From JAWXCB01 sp034440455 (lineage in GTDB: Bacteria > Bacteroidota > Bacteroidia > Chitinophagales > CAIOSU01), in the NCBI GenBank assembly GCA_034440455.1, contig JAWXCB010000084.1, forward strand, positions 1 to 22,803: 22,803 nucleotides of DNA, in the 5' to 3' direction. Below the pieces are notes generated by a model. The model was not told where the DNA came from. It ran no database searches and saw only the letters and a list, made by a program, of their open reading frames with translations. The position numbers and the translations under genes are program-made. Shown one piece after another: positions 15,806 to 22,801 of the stretch. Numbering within the stretch: position 1 is the first letter of the stretch; the number at the start of each line of letters is the position of its first letter.

Positions 15806-16303
15806 ATGATACATAACACACTACATAGAATCACCAATTGGAGAACTTTCAACGGGGATAATATCGTGCTTCCGATTAAGGACGAGGTGGAAAAGGCTAT
15901 CCTCCGCGAGCGGGCTTTGGGCAATAAGTTGATGGTGTGCATCGGCACCGATTCGCAGGTGCGGGGAGAGTTGATTGAATTTGCCACCGTCATTGTTTTT
16001 CTGCGGGAAAAGAAGGGCGGCTTCATGTACATCCACAATGAAAAGTCTAAGCAGCCGATGTCCATCAAGGAACGCCTGCTTACGGAAGTTTCCATGTCCA
16101 TCAATATCGCCTATGAATTGTGCGACCTGTTAGACAGGCATAATGTGGACCTTGAAGTACATGCCGACATCAACACGAATCCGAATTTCAAGTCAAATAC
16201 TGCATTGAGCGAAGCAATGGGCTACATCCTCAGCATGGGCTTTGCCTTCAAAGCCAAGCCCCACGCCTTTGCCAGTTCCTGTTGCGCGAATAAAGTGGTG
16301 TGA
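15806..16303 (+). CDS. YkuK/DUF458 family ribonuclease H-like protein
   Basis: This 165-aa cytoplasmic protein matches the YkuK (DUF458) family, predicted from its fold to be RNase H-like. Recognisable blocks are VCIGTDSQVRGELIEFATV, where the Asp of GTDSQ is a likely metal ligand, then EVHADINTNPNFKSN, where Glu and Asp are further candidate ligands, and YILSMGFAFKAKPHAFASS near the C-terminus. No substrate has been firmly established for the family. It is preceded by about 210 bp shared with the divergent rpmE2 promoter and converges on the barrel gene at 16315, with a hairpin repeat between them. Confidence 0.88.
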   Translation: MIHNTLHRITNWRTFNGDNIVLPIKDEVEKAILRERALGNKLMVCIGTDSQVRGELIEFATVIVFLREKKGGFMYIHNEKSKQPMSIKERLLTEVSMSINIAYELCDLLDRHNVDLEVHADINTNPNFKSNTALSEAMGYILSMGFAFKAKPHAFASSCCANKVV

Positions 16304-16312
16304 TTTAGGTTT

Positions 16313-16342
16313 TGTCAGGACGGATTTATTCCGTCATCCCTG
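16313..16342. repeat. GGATTTATTCCG hairpin repeat, copy 2, overlapping the barrel gene end
   Basis: The pattern is TGTCA-GGACGGATTTATTCCGTC-ATCCCTG. It matches copy 1 at 15211-15240 in layout and core. The repeat supplies the stop codon and about the last nine residues of the minus-strand barrel gene, and lies 9 bp after the stop of the plus-strand YkuK-like gene. Confidence 0.65.
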
Positions 16343-17097
16343 CTTTTTACAAATTGATACTTGCCCCCTGTTGCAAGCCCAACCGAGTAAAGCCTTCTTT
16401 CCAAAGGCGCATCAACTATTGAAAACAGCATTTGTCTGTAAGTTGGCTGTACAAAAATGTTCACTTTCGAGCCTAATGCAATATCCATTCCGACACCGCC
16501 TGTCACGGAGCAGTTGTATTTTCTGTATTCATAGCCGCCATTCAGATTGTCGTCTGTTGTTTCTCTGTCTTTGTCATCTTCATACCAAAAAGTTACTGTC
16601 TTTTTGTTTGAAAGATTGAAGTTTGCCTCCGTGCCGGCAACTGCGTAAAAACTCAGTTTCTTCTTTTTAAGAAATGTGTATTTCACCTGCACGGGCACAT
16701 CAATATAATAGTGCTGGTAAACAATTTTAATTGCATCGGGCATTCCATTGGGGAAAAGTGCAGGGTCAAAACCAGTTCCGTTAAACTGGTTACCGAACGT
16801 CAAATCATTTTTCTTAAACAAATATCCATTGTTGGAAAAAGAAATTCCGGTTTGAATCCTGACTTTTTCATGCACAGCATAACTTGCAAGCAACCCTGCG
16901 GAGTAGCCGAGTTTGGGAGTCTCAATGTCATTATACACTTCTTTGATTGCATCGGGCACTGAATTATCTGCTCTAAGAATGCGATGCGCAACTGTAGGAG
17001 AGATAAATGCGCTCAGTGAAAATTTCGATTTCTTTTCCTGCGCGAAAGCTCTCGCGCTGATAAAAGCGAGCAGAAAGAATGCGACTGTGTTTTTCAT
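16315..17097 (-). CDS. Small outer-membrane beta-barrel protein
   Basis: The protein has 260 aa from the ATG at 17097, with a signal peptide ending ISARAFAQ (about 1-20). Amphipathic beta-strands typical of the PorT/OMP_b-brl_2 type barrel follow: KLGYSAGLLASYAVHEKVRI, IDVPVQVKYTF, FYAVAGTEANF and VNIFVQPTYR. The upstream ATG at 17160 would begin inside the fadJ stop and lacks a signal peptide, so it was rejected. The natural barrel end appears to be GGKYQF (Phe249). Eleven more residues, VKSRDDGINPS, follow and are mostly encoded by a palindromic repeat. It lies 59 bp after fadJ on the same strand. A role in fatty-acid passage is possible from context but not shown. Confidence 0.82.
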   Translation of the reverse strand: MKNTVAFFLLAFISARAFAQEKKSKFSLSAFISPTVAHRILRADNSVPDAIKEVYNDIETPKLGYSAGLLASYAVHEKVRIQTGISFSNNGYLFKKNDLTFGNQFNGTGFDPALFPNGMPDAIKIVYQHYYIDVPVQVKYTFLKKKKLSFYAVAGTEANFNLSNKKTVTFWYEDDKDRETTDDNLNGGYEYRKYNCSVTGGVGMDIALGSKVNIFVQPTYRQMLFSIVDAPLERRLYSVGLATGGKYQFVKSRDDGINPS

Positions 17098-17156
17098 ACG
17101 ATTGAATTTTGTGGACGGAACAAACGCAGCCGCTTCACATAAATTGCGAAACAACA

Positions 17157-19298
17157 TCAATCGTTGTAAAACTTCTTCCCCGCCTTTGCATAATCCACGA
17201 GGATTTGCGCAGGCTTGAAACGCGCTGTTGTTTTTGCGGCAAGTCCTTCGAGAATCGCAACGGCTTTATCTGCACCAATCGTGTCAATGTAACGGAACGG
17301 ACCACCCCTAAACGGAGGAAATCCTAATCCGAAGATTGCGCCCACATCGCCATCCATCGGAGTTGCGATAATTCCCTCCTGCAAGCAATAGGCAGCTTCG
17401 TTTATCATTCCGAAGCCACAGCGGTGTTGGATGAATTCAGCGTCAAGCTGCTTGCGGTTTTGCCCGCCAAAGAAATTGTAAGCGTTTGTGTCAATCTTGC
17501 CGTGCAGTTTTTTTCCTGTCTTCGGGTCGTATTGGTAAAAGCCTTTTTTGTTTTTCCTTCCGCTGTATCCTGCTTTGTTCATCTTGATGATTCCTTCTCC
17601 GCCTGATTTTGCGCCTTCGCGTGTTTCGCGATAATATTTGTTTACATCGCCTGTCATCACGTGCGCTGCAATGTCAATTCCCACTTCATCAAAAAGCGTA
17701 ACGGGTCCTACCGGGTAGCCGAATTTGCGCACTTCTTTATCAATCTGCAAAATGTCACCGCCTTCTTCGAGCAGCAACAATGCTTCATTCATAAACGGAC
17801 CGAGAATGCGCGAAGTGTAAAATCCCGGACCATCCTTCACCACGATAATTGTTTTTCCCTGGCGCAACCCCAATTCATAGCAAGTGGCAGTAACCCAATC
17901 CGCAGTTTTATCATAGGTGATGATTTCCAGCAGCGGCATTTTCGGCACGGGGGAGAAATAGTGCATTCCAATCACCAACTCCGGTCGCTTTGCTTTTTCC
18001 GCAATGGATTTAATCGGCAGCGCGGAGGTGTTGCTTGCGAAAATGCAGTTGTCGTTCGTCACTGCTTCCACTTCAGCAATTACTTTGTGCTTGATGTTGA
18101 TGTCTTCAAACACGGCTTCCACCACGATGTCAAGATTCTGAAAGCCGTTGTAATCAAGCCTGTCATTCACCCTCGCCATCTTTTCTTCCAGCTCGAATTT
18201 CGTCATCGCTTTTTTGCGCACACGGCTGTCGAGGTTTTTCCAAATCGTTTTCTTCGCGGATGAAAGTGTTTCTTGTTTGATGTCTTTCAGCGTAACGTCA
18301 ATATCATCGTTGATGCTTACCTCTGCAATACCCGCGCCCATAAAGCCTGCGCCCAACATACCGAGTCGCTTGATTTCGCGCGCCTTGTCTTTCATCGGGT
18401 TCTTTTTCTTCTCCGTCATGGCGAAGAATACATTAATCAATTGGCGGCTTTCATTGCTGAGAATCAACTCTTCAAACTTTTTCGCTTCTGCATCCAATCC
18501 TGCTTTCATGCCTTGACTCATGCCGATTTCCACGCAATCAATAATTTTCAATGGCGCAGGGTAATTTCCAGAAGTCATCCGCATTACCATCTCGCGGGCT
18601 TTCTTAAACACAATGAACTTCAACGGACCTTCAATGATTTTTTGCGAGAATGGTCGGTTGTCTTTTCGTTGCAGCGGCTTGTGCGCAAGTTCCAGCGCAA
18701 ATTTTTTCGCTGCTTCATGTAAGCCATCACGGTGAATGAGCTTGTCCACCAAGCCCATCTTCTTTGCGGGATACGCATAAATATTTTTTCCCGTAAGCAT
18801 CATGTCCAATGCTTTCTGGATGCCGACTAATCTTGGAAGGCGCTGCGTACCGCCTCCTCCGGGCAGCAAGCCAAGTTTTACTTCGGGAAGCGCAAGTGTT
18901 GTCTTCCTGTCATCCGAAGCAATACGTGCATGACAAGCCAGCGCGATTTCCAAGCCGGCACCAAGGCAGCTTCCATGAATGGCAGCAACAACAGGTTTCT
19001 TTGATTTTTCAATACGGTTTAACCCTTCGTGCCCTTTGCGGGTGATTGGTTCAAAGTCGCCCGGCTTCTGCACACGCTTGAACATTTCAATATCAGCTCC
19101 TGCGATGAAATCTTTTTTCCTGCTGATGAGGACAATCGCCTTTACATCTAAATCATTATCAAGCTGATTGAACACGTCTTCAAAAAGACCGACCATGTCG
19201 GCAGATACTTTATTAATCTTCTCGCCTTTCTGGTCAAGCCAAATAGTGGCGACACCGTTGTTAGATTTTTCAATGGTGAGGTAATCTGATTGATTCAT
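17157..19298 (-). CDS. fadJ: Fatty acid oxidation multifunctional protein: enoyl-CoA hydratase / 3-hydroxyacyl-CoA dehydrogenase
   Basis: This 713-aa fusion catalyses the hydration and NAD-dependent dehydrogenation steps of beta-oxidation. The N-terminal crotonase domain (about 1-200) has FIAGADIEMF, HGSCLGAGLEIAL with Glu117, and LPEVKLGLLPGGGG with Glu139, the two catalytic glutamates. The dehydrogenase part begins near 308, with the NAD site LGMLGAGFMGAGIAE and catalytic His446 in GMHYFSPVPKMPLLEI. A C-terminal dehydrogenase repeat follows. The length matches FadJ/FadB. The thiolase gene lies 61 bp upstream on the same strand, the usual fadI-fadJ pairing. FadB versus FadJ naming is uncertain because the two are close homologues. 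Confidence 0.93.
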   Translation of the reverse strand: MNQSDYLTIEKSNNGVATIWLDQKGEKINKVSADMVGLFEDVFNQLDNDLDVKAIVLISRKKDFIAGADIEMFKRVQKPGDFEPITRKGHEGLNRIEKSKKPVVAAIHGSCLGAGLEIALACHARIASDDRKTTLALPEVKLGLLPGGGGTQRLPRLVGIQKALDMMLTGKNIYAYPAKKMGLVDKLIHRDGLHEAAKKFALELAHKPLQRKDNRPFSQKIIEGPLKFIVFKKAREMVMRMTSGNYPAPLKIIDCVEIGMSQGMKAGLDAEAKKFEELILSNESRQLINVFFAMTEKKKNPMKDKAREIKRLGMLGAGFMGAGIAEVSINDDIDVTLKDIKQETLSSAKKTIWKNLDSRVRKKAMTKFELEEKMARVNDRLDYNGFQNLDIVVEAVFEDINIKHKVIAEVEAVTNDNCIFASNTSALPIKSIAEKAKRPELVIGMHYFSPVPKMPLLEIITYDKTADWVTATCYELGLRQGKTIIVVKDGPGFYTSRILGPFMNEALLLLEEGGDILQIDKEVRKFGYPVGPVTLFDEVGIDIAAHVMTGDVNKYYRETREGAKSGGEGIIKMNKAGYSGRKNKKGFYQYDPKTGKKLHGKIDTNAYNFFGGQNRKQLDAEFIQHRCGFGMINEAAYCLQEGIIATPMDGDVGAIFGLGFPPFRGGPFRYIDTIGADKAVAILEGLAAKTTARFKPAQILVDYAKAGKKFYND

Positions 19299-19359
19299 AA
19301 TTTGAGATATTAGATTTTAGATGGAAGCTGTTCGATACTGCTATAAATTGAAATGGGGT

Positions 19360-20649
19360 TTACGCAGCATATCTTTCGAGTATCATCGCATGTCCATGCG
19401 CCCCAGCCGCACAAGCCGCAAGCAGCGCATATCTTCCGTTTTCTTTTATCAGGCGGTTTGATGCGGTCGTCACCAACCTGCCGCCTGTTGCGCCAAACGG
19501 ATGTCCCAATGACAGCGAGCCGCCCCATGTGTTGAACTTATCCATGTTCACTACGCCAACTGCTTTGTCGTGCCCAAGTTTCTCTTTTGAAAATTCTTCC
19601 GAAGCAAGCGCCTTGATGTTTGCAAGAATTTGTCCTGCAAACGCTTCGTGAAATTCAATCACATCCATTTGGTCTAAGGTCAGTCCCGTTTTCTTCAACA
19701 CTTTTGCAGTGGCATACGCTGGACCCAGCAGCAACTCTTCATACAAATCCTGACCGCTGAAGGCATAATCCACCACGCGGGCTTTGGGCTTCAAGCCGAG
19801 TTGCTGCGCTTTTTCTTCCGTCATAATCAACACCGCAGTTGCGCCATCGGTGAGGAACGAAGCATTCGCTGCCGTAATTGTTCCGTAGTCTTTGATGAAT
19901 GCGGGGCGCAGCGTTTTCACTTTGTCAATGGTCGTATCTCCGCGCACACCATTATCAAACGTGACGGGCTTGAAATGCGGAGGCAGTTCCACCGGCACGA
20001 TTTCATCTTTCAGCAAACCCTGCTCGTGCGCCTTTGCCGCCAGTTGGTGGGAGCGCACGGCAAACGCATCCTGCTCTTCGCGCCCCACTTTAAATTTTGA
20101 TGCAAGCAACTCACAGTCATAGCCCATGATGCGGTTCGTGATATATTCAGCAATGGCAGGCGCTTCAGGCTTGAAATCTTTCGGACGCAGCGAAAACACA
20201 AATTTCAAAATGTCGCCAATGCCTTTCAGCTTTTGTGCGCCCATCAGCTTTTTGCGCATCGGCTTGTTGAATGAAATCGGAGCATCTGATACACAATCCA
20301 CACCGCCCGCAATCACCACTTCCGCCTGCCCTGCAAGAATCTGCTCAATGCCGCTCGCTATCGCCTGGTTTGCTGAAATACACGCCAGCGTCACCGTGTG
20401 GCAGGGCGTTGTCGCCAGCAAGCCCGCAGTGATAGCTGCTTCACGCGCCACGTTGCTCGTCTTCACGTTGGCAATCACCGTTCCATATACCACGCGGTCT
20501 ATGTGCTTTACGTCAATGCCCGTTTTGTTGAGCAAGCCGCGAATGGCAAACTGCCCAAGCTGATACGACATCAGGTCTTTATACTCAGTGCCCGAGCGCA
20601 AAAAAGGCGTACGGATGCCGTCAACGATAACGATATTTCTTTTGGTCAT
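19360..20649 (-). CDS. fadI: Acetyl-CoA acyltransferase (thiolase, FadI-like)
   Basis: This 429-aa thiolase cleaves 3-ketoacyl-CoA with CoA, the last step of beta-oxidation. The catalytic residues are present: Cys90 in TLACISANQAIASG, His334 in EFHEAFAGQ, His383 in GHPFGATGGR and Cys413 in AACAAGAHGHAMILE. The start is the ATG at 20649, giving TKRNIVIVDGIRTPF. A longer frame starting with TTG at 20697 is excluded because it would lie upstream of the -7 promoter box at 20685-20692. It forms the hydratase/dehydrogenase-thiolase operon with fadJ. An acetoacetyl-CoA thiolase is the alternative, but the sequence pattern and partner favour FadI. Confidence 0.92.
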   Translation of the reverse strand: MTKRNIVIVDGIRTPFLRSGTEYKDLMSYQLGQFAIRGLLNKTGIDVKHIDRVVYGTVIANVKTSNVAREAAITAGLLATTPCHTVTLACISANQAIASGIEQILAGQAEVVIAGGVDCVSDAPISFNKPMRKKLMGAQKLKGIGDILKFVFSLRPKDFKPEAPAIAEYITNRIMGYDCELLASKFKVGREEQDAFAVRSHQLAAKAHEQGLLKDEIVPVELPPHFKPVTFDNGVRGDTTIDKVKTLRPAFIKDYGTITAANASFLTDGATAVLIMTEEKAQQLGLKPKARVVDYAFSGQDLYEELLLGPAYATAKVLKKTGLTLDQMDVIEFHEAFAGQILANIKALASEEFSKEKLGHDKAVGVVNMDKFNTWGGSLSLGHPFGATGGRLVTTASNRLIKENGRYALLAACAAGAHGHAMILERYAA

Positions 20650-20684
20650 GGAATCAGGTATTTCAGGAAAAAAAAATGGACGCA

Positions 20685-20692
20685 CAAAAGTA
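20685..20692 (-). promoter_or_regulatory. Promoter -7 box of the fadI-fadJ operon
   Basis: The minus strand reads TACTTTTG, an exact match to TAnnTTTG. It lies 35 nt upstream of the fadI ATG. TTGG at about 18-nt spacing (20711-20714) is a weak -33 candidate. Confidence 0.5.
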
Positions 20693-20721
20693 AACAAATG
20701 CCAATGGATGCCAAGCGTTAT

Positions 20722-20797
20722 AGTTGTAAGTCGTAAGTTCTAAGTTGAATGCAAAACGGCTTTACACTTATTACTTAAAACTTAGAACTTACAACTT
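20722..20797. repeat. Inverted AAGTTGTAAGTTCTAAGTT-type repeat
   Basis: The left arm (20722-20746) contains GTAAGTTCTAAGTT, and the right arm (20779-20797) contains its exact complement plus ACAACTT. The 14-bp core is perfect. The left arm carries a small duplication. It lies upstream of the fadI promoter. This repeat type is dispersed in Bacteroidota genomes. Confidence 0.65.
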
Positions 20798-20804
20798 CAA
20801 TGTG

Positions 20805-20842
20805 GCGCGTACTGATTTCATTTCTTTATCACTCGTACGCGC
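20805..20842. promoter_or_regulatory. GCGCGTAC/GTACGCGC stem-loop upstream of fadI
   Basis: Perfect 8-bp arms lie at 20805-20812 and 20835-20842 with a 22-nt spacer. It sits between the terminator of the upstream lipoprotein gene and the fadI promoter. It may be a protein-binding dyad or part of a repeat; there is no evidence to choose. Confidence 0.35.
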
Positions 20843-20885
20843 AGCGCCCTCGACCGGAGTGCAGCAGTATTTTTATGCAAACACA

Positions 20886-20922
20886 AAAAAGCGCCCTCCG
20901 GAAAAACCGAAGGGCGCTTTTT
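20886..20922 (-). terminator. Intrinsic terminator after the small lipoprotein gene
   Basis: The stem GCGCCCTCCGG / CCGAAGGGCGC has one mismatch, a short A-rich loop, A-tract and T-tract flanks, so it could act in both directions. The only gene clearly reading into it is the minus-strand lipoprotein gene ending at 21016. Confidence 0.85.
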
Positions 20923-20930
20923 AAAAACAG

Positions 20931-21006
20931 GAAGTGTAAACACTTCCATCTATTTCTTATCACAAGTCAGCCTGCGCTGCATGCACACGCTGAAGACTTG
21001 CGATAA
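20931..21006 (-). other. Two stem-loops in the lipoprotein 3' UTR (possible structured RNA)
   Basis: Hairpin 1 (20957-21006) has arms TTATCACAAGTC and GACTTGCGATAA, 11 of 12 paired, around an inner GC-rich stem with GCATGC. Hairpin 2 (20931-20948) is GGAAGTGT-AA-ACACTTCC. Both lie between the lipoprotein stop and the terminator, so the transcript would end with three hairpins in a row. It could be a 3' UTR-derived small RNA or a repeat remnant. Confidence 0.4.
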
Positions 21007-21015
21007 CGGGGTTTT

Positions 21016-21303
21016 TTATTTTTTTGTTTCTGATGTTTTTATCGGAGTTCCAGTCACTTTGTATTTGAGAAACCCACTATAAATTACACCATCAATTAAA
21101 GCATCGTAACCTGATCCGGCTTTTTCAATAGCTTTATCAACAGCATCTTTAACAGTCCACCCCTTTGCCGTAACTCTTGGGGCATCTTTTTTAACATCAA
21201 TCGTAACATTTTTTGAACTAACAATGGTAAAATCTAACATTCTGCAACTGCTTAGTGTTGCTATAGTTAAAGCAACAATAAATAATGGAATTACTTTTCT
21301 CAT
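21016..21303 (-). CDS. Small predicted lipoprotein of unknown function
   Basis: This 95-aa protein has a signal sequence and lipobox ATLSSC (Cys20). A short mature domain follows with VTIDVKKDAPRVTAKGWTVK, then DAVDKAIEKAGSGYDALIDG and FLKYKVTGTPIKTSETKK. I do not recognise a named family, although the pattern of a signal peptide, a beta segment and a GYDALID-type helix recurs in small Bacteroidota lipoproteins. The gene is visibly more AT-rich than the GC-rich gene upstream at 21453-22145, which fits different histories for the two. It ends in a structured 3' UTR and a terminator. No clear -7 box was found upstream. Confidence 0.7.
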   Translation of the reverse strand: MRKVIPLFIVALTIATLSSCRMLDFTIVSSKNVTIDVKKDAPRVTAKGWTVKDAVDKAIEKAGSGYDALIDGVIYSGFLKYKVTGTPIKTSETKK

Positions 21304-21390
21304 TTTTATTTGATTTAAATTTTCGCCTACTCTTTTCGCAATCCGCAGGGCTTTTCAGCATCCGCCCTTTTATTTTTAAAAGACCACAAT

Positions 21391-21433
21391 CAACAGTCCA
21401 CCGTCAATGGTATTTTTTAACTGTGGACTGTTG
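21391..21433. repeat. CAACAGTCCAC inverted repeat between the lipoprotein and FN3-like genes
   Basis: Perfect 11-bp arms CAACAGTCCAC (21391-21401) and GTGGACTGTTG (21423-21433) are followed by TCTGTCGTCTGTTGAC. It is of the same CAGTTGTCAGTC style as the repeat at the pabB end. It lies 20 bp after the FN3-like stop on the minus strand. Confidence 0.65.
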
Positions 21434-21452
21434 TCTGTCGTCTGTTGACTTT

Positions 21453-22145
21453 CTACGCCTTCACCATCACGCTCACCTCTTCGCTCCACAAGCCCACGCG
21501 ACCACCCCCGAAAATGTGGATGGCTTTGTAAGTCCATTTTTCTTCCGTGGCGAGAAAGGGAAACGTGTCCACATATTTGGGAGTGGTGGTGTCCACCGCG
21601 AGAAACGCAAAATCATCTGCACCGCGCTTCACCCAAATCTCCACGCCTTCGGTGCCTTGTTTTTTCCAGCCCACATCCACATGGTCGGCTGCCAGCGCGA
21701 GCTTCAGCGCGGGGCGCACAGTGGCAAGGTCGGGAGGCGGAATATCCGCGCCTTCCAATTGCAAGGCTGCGCCATCGGCAAGGGTGTAATCTTTATGCAC
21801 CTTGATGGCGTTGGCGATGGAAAGTGCGCGGGGAAAAATGCCCGGGGCAACGGGAATGGGCGCTGCGGCAGGCGGGGTGATAACAGGAGTTACGCTCGGG
21901 CTGCTTCCGGCAGCCACGCCAAAAGCCGCCTCGTTTTTGAAAGCGGTGATGTTTTGCGCCAGCGTCTGCACGGCTGAGTGCACTCCATACCAATAGCCCA
22001 GCCAATCTCTGTCGGCAGCGATTGCCAGCAACTGCGCAGCCGAGATGCCATATTTGGCGGCATAGGTTGGAATTTGGTCAGCGAAATTGTTGAGCCAATT
22101 TAATTGGCTCTCGAAATCATCGGGGAAAAACGACTTTTTTGCCAT
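21453..22145 (-). CDS. Two-part protein with a fibronectin-III-like C-terminus, function unknown
   Basis: This 230-aa protein has no signal peptide or membrane segment. The N-terminal helical part (about 1-76) begins KKSFFPDDFESQLNWLNNFA and contains IPTYAAKYGISAAQLLAIAA. A Pro/Ala-rich linker follows (about 77-105). The C-terminal beta-sandwich-like part (about 145-229) has VDVGWKKQGTEGVEIWVKRG, KWTYKAIHIF and RVGLWSEEVSVMV, resembling the closing strands of fibronectin type III domains. I recall similar small hypothetical proteins from Bacteroidota and Planctomycetes without an assigned role. The gene is clearly GC-richer than its neighbours. Its ATG lies 2 nt after the stop of the frame that reads through the 21-bp array upstream. 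Secretion by a non-Sec route or a cytoplasmic scaffold role are both open. Confidence 0.7.
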   Translation of the reverse strand: MAKKSFFPDDFESQLNWLNNFADQIPTYAAKYGISAAQLLAIAADRDWLGYWYGVHSAVQTLAQNITAFKNEAAFGVAAGSSPSVTPVITPPAAAPIPVAPGIFPRALSIANAIKVHKDYTLADGAALQLEGADIPPPDLATVRPALKLALAADHVDVGWKKQGTEGVEIWVKRGADDFAFLAVDTTTPKYVDTFPFLATEEKWTYKAIHIFGGGRVGLWSEEVSVMVKA

Positions 22146-22147
22146 AG

Positions 22148-22636
22148 TTAAAGGGGTTTAGGGGTTAAAAAAGAGGTGTTTATCTGTAAAACAGGCTGTT
22201 TAGCGCGGTTTAACCTGATGGGAAACCATTCCCCACCGGTGGCAGACCAATTCCCCGCAGTGGCAGAAGGGCTGCCCGCAGTGGGAAACCGCTCACCTTC
22301 AGTGGTAAACGGGCTGCCTTTAGTGGCAGAAGATCTACTCGCAGTGGTGGAAGAGTTATCGGTAGTGGCAGAAGGATTCCCCGCAGTGGCGGATGAGTTG
22401 CCAGCAGTGGCAACCGGGCTGCCACCGGTGGCAGATGAATTTACACCAAAGGGGGACGAGCGCCCTTGCAAGGGGGATGATTTCCCACGCGGGTAAAGTG
22501 ATTCCGAAAGCGGGTAAACTGAATTTGTTTCTGTGCTTATTGAACTACCGGAAAGGCGCAGCGCTTCACGCTGGCTGTTGGCTGTTGGCTGTTGGCTGTT
22601 GGCTGTTGGCTGTTGGCTGTTTTCATAAAGAGGATT
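22148..22636 (-). CDS. Possible heptapeptide-repeat frame upstream of the FN3-like gene
   Basis: On the minus strand the frame ending with TAA at 22148-22150 is open for about 162 codons, back to a TGA at 22637-22639. It passes first through the 7-bp array, read as NSQQPTA, then through the 21-bp array, read as seven-residue units such as SATAGNP, SATTDNS and SATKGSP. The only bacterial start codon I found in it is TTG (22471); there is no ATG. The stop is 2 nt before the FN3-like ATG, so translational coupling is possible. The plus strand is also open here (22176-22496 from GTG), which weakens the case for coding. It may be a repeat-rich leader only. Confidence 0.25.
   Translation of the reverse strand, partial: NPLYENSQQPTANSQQPTANSQREALRLSGSSISTETNSVYPLSESLYPRGKSSPLQGRSSPFGVNSSATGGSPVATAGNSSATAGNPSATTDNSSTTASRSSATKGSPFTTEGERFPTAGSPSATAGNWSATGGEWFPIRLNRAKQPVLQINTSFLTPKPL
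22211..22525. repeat. Degenerate 21-bp tandem array, about 15 units
   Basis: The periodic core (A/G)GTGG(C/T)(A/G)(G/A)A recurs exactly every 21 bp: its T falls at 22219, 22240, 22261, 22282, 22303, 22324, 22345, 22366, 22387, 22408 and 22429. Diverged units continue at 22450, 22471, 22492 and 22513. The consensus is about AGTGGCAGAAGGGCTGCCCGC. There is no insertion or deletion across all units. As 21 is a multiple of three, heptapeptide repeats arise on both strands: SATAGNP-like on minus, LPAVAEG-like on plus. The units are contiguous, so it is not a CRISPR. Confidence 0.9.
22572..22620. repeat. Perfect 7-bp tandem repeat, 7 copies of TGGCTGT
   Basis: Seven exact consecutive copies. A 7-bp unit shifts frame with every copy gained or lost, so slippage here would switch any frame that passes through. 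Related GGCTGTTG motifs occur in the dispersed repeats at 964-985 and 21423-21450. Confidence 0.95.
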
Positions 22637-22704
22637 TCAAATTTAAAAAATCTGTTTGAGAATTCCAAATAGTTGAATGTGTTTTTTTGCACGTTAATCA
22701 AAGT

Positions 22705-22731
22705 GTCATTACGCACGAAGTGAAGCAATCC
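22705..22731. repeat. Dispersed GTCATTACG...GAAGCAATCC repeat
   Basis: It matches the widespread bacterial repeat style GTCATTGCGAG...GAAGCAATC, which on the minus strand reads as the LLHFVRND-type spurious peptide. The core is imperfectly palindromic. It lies in the gene-free end of the window (22637-22803), where nothing else but the next repeat is seen. Confidence 0.6.
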
Positions 22732-22781
22732 CCAACTCGAAGCCGTTATCTGAATGAGGAGATTGGTAAATGATTTAATTG

Positions 22782-22801
22782 CCGTCAGCTTTAGCTGACG
22801 G
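22782..22801. repeat. CCGTCAGCTTTAGCTGACGG palindrome
   Basis: A near-perfect 20-bp palindrome at the window edge. It has the same CCGTCAG-N5-GCTGAC layout as the repeat at the pabB 3' end (946-963). It may continue beyond the window. Confidence 0.7.

Noticed and set aside
17098..17160. Longer start for the small outer-membrane barrel
   Set aside because: It would place 21 residues before a clear signal peptide and begin at the fadJ stop.
20650..20697. Sixteen-residue N-terminal extension of the thiolase from TTG
   Set aside because: It covers the -7 promoter box, and the conserved thiolase start follows the ATG at 20649.
20957..21006. Integron attC site
   Set aside because: The arms do not carry the GTTRRRY/RYYYAAC core sites, and no integrase or cassette array is seen.
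21285..21977. 230-residue plus-strand frame
   Set aside because: It lies antisense to the FN3-like gene and across a palindromic repeat, and its composition is that of a reverse-frame shadow of a GC-rich gene.
22211..22620. CRISPR-like array
   Set aside because: The 21-bp and 7-bp units are contiguous with no unique spacers, and no cas genes are present.
22537..22728. 63-residue minus-strand frame with NSQQPTA repeats
   Set aside because: It is made almost entirely of the 7-bp array and a dispersed repeat, with no sign of a conserved protein.
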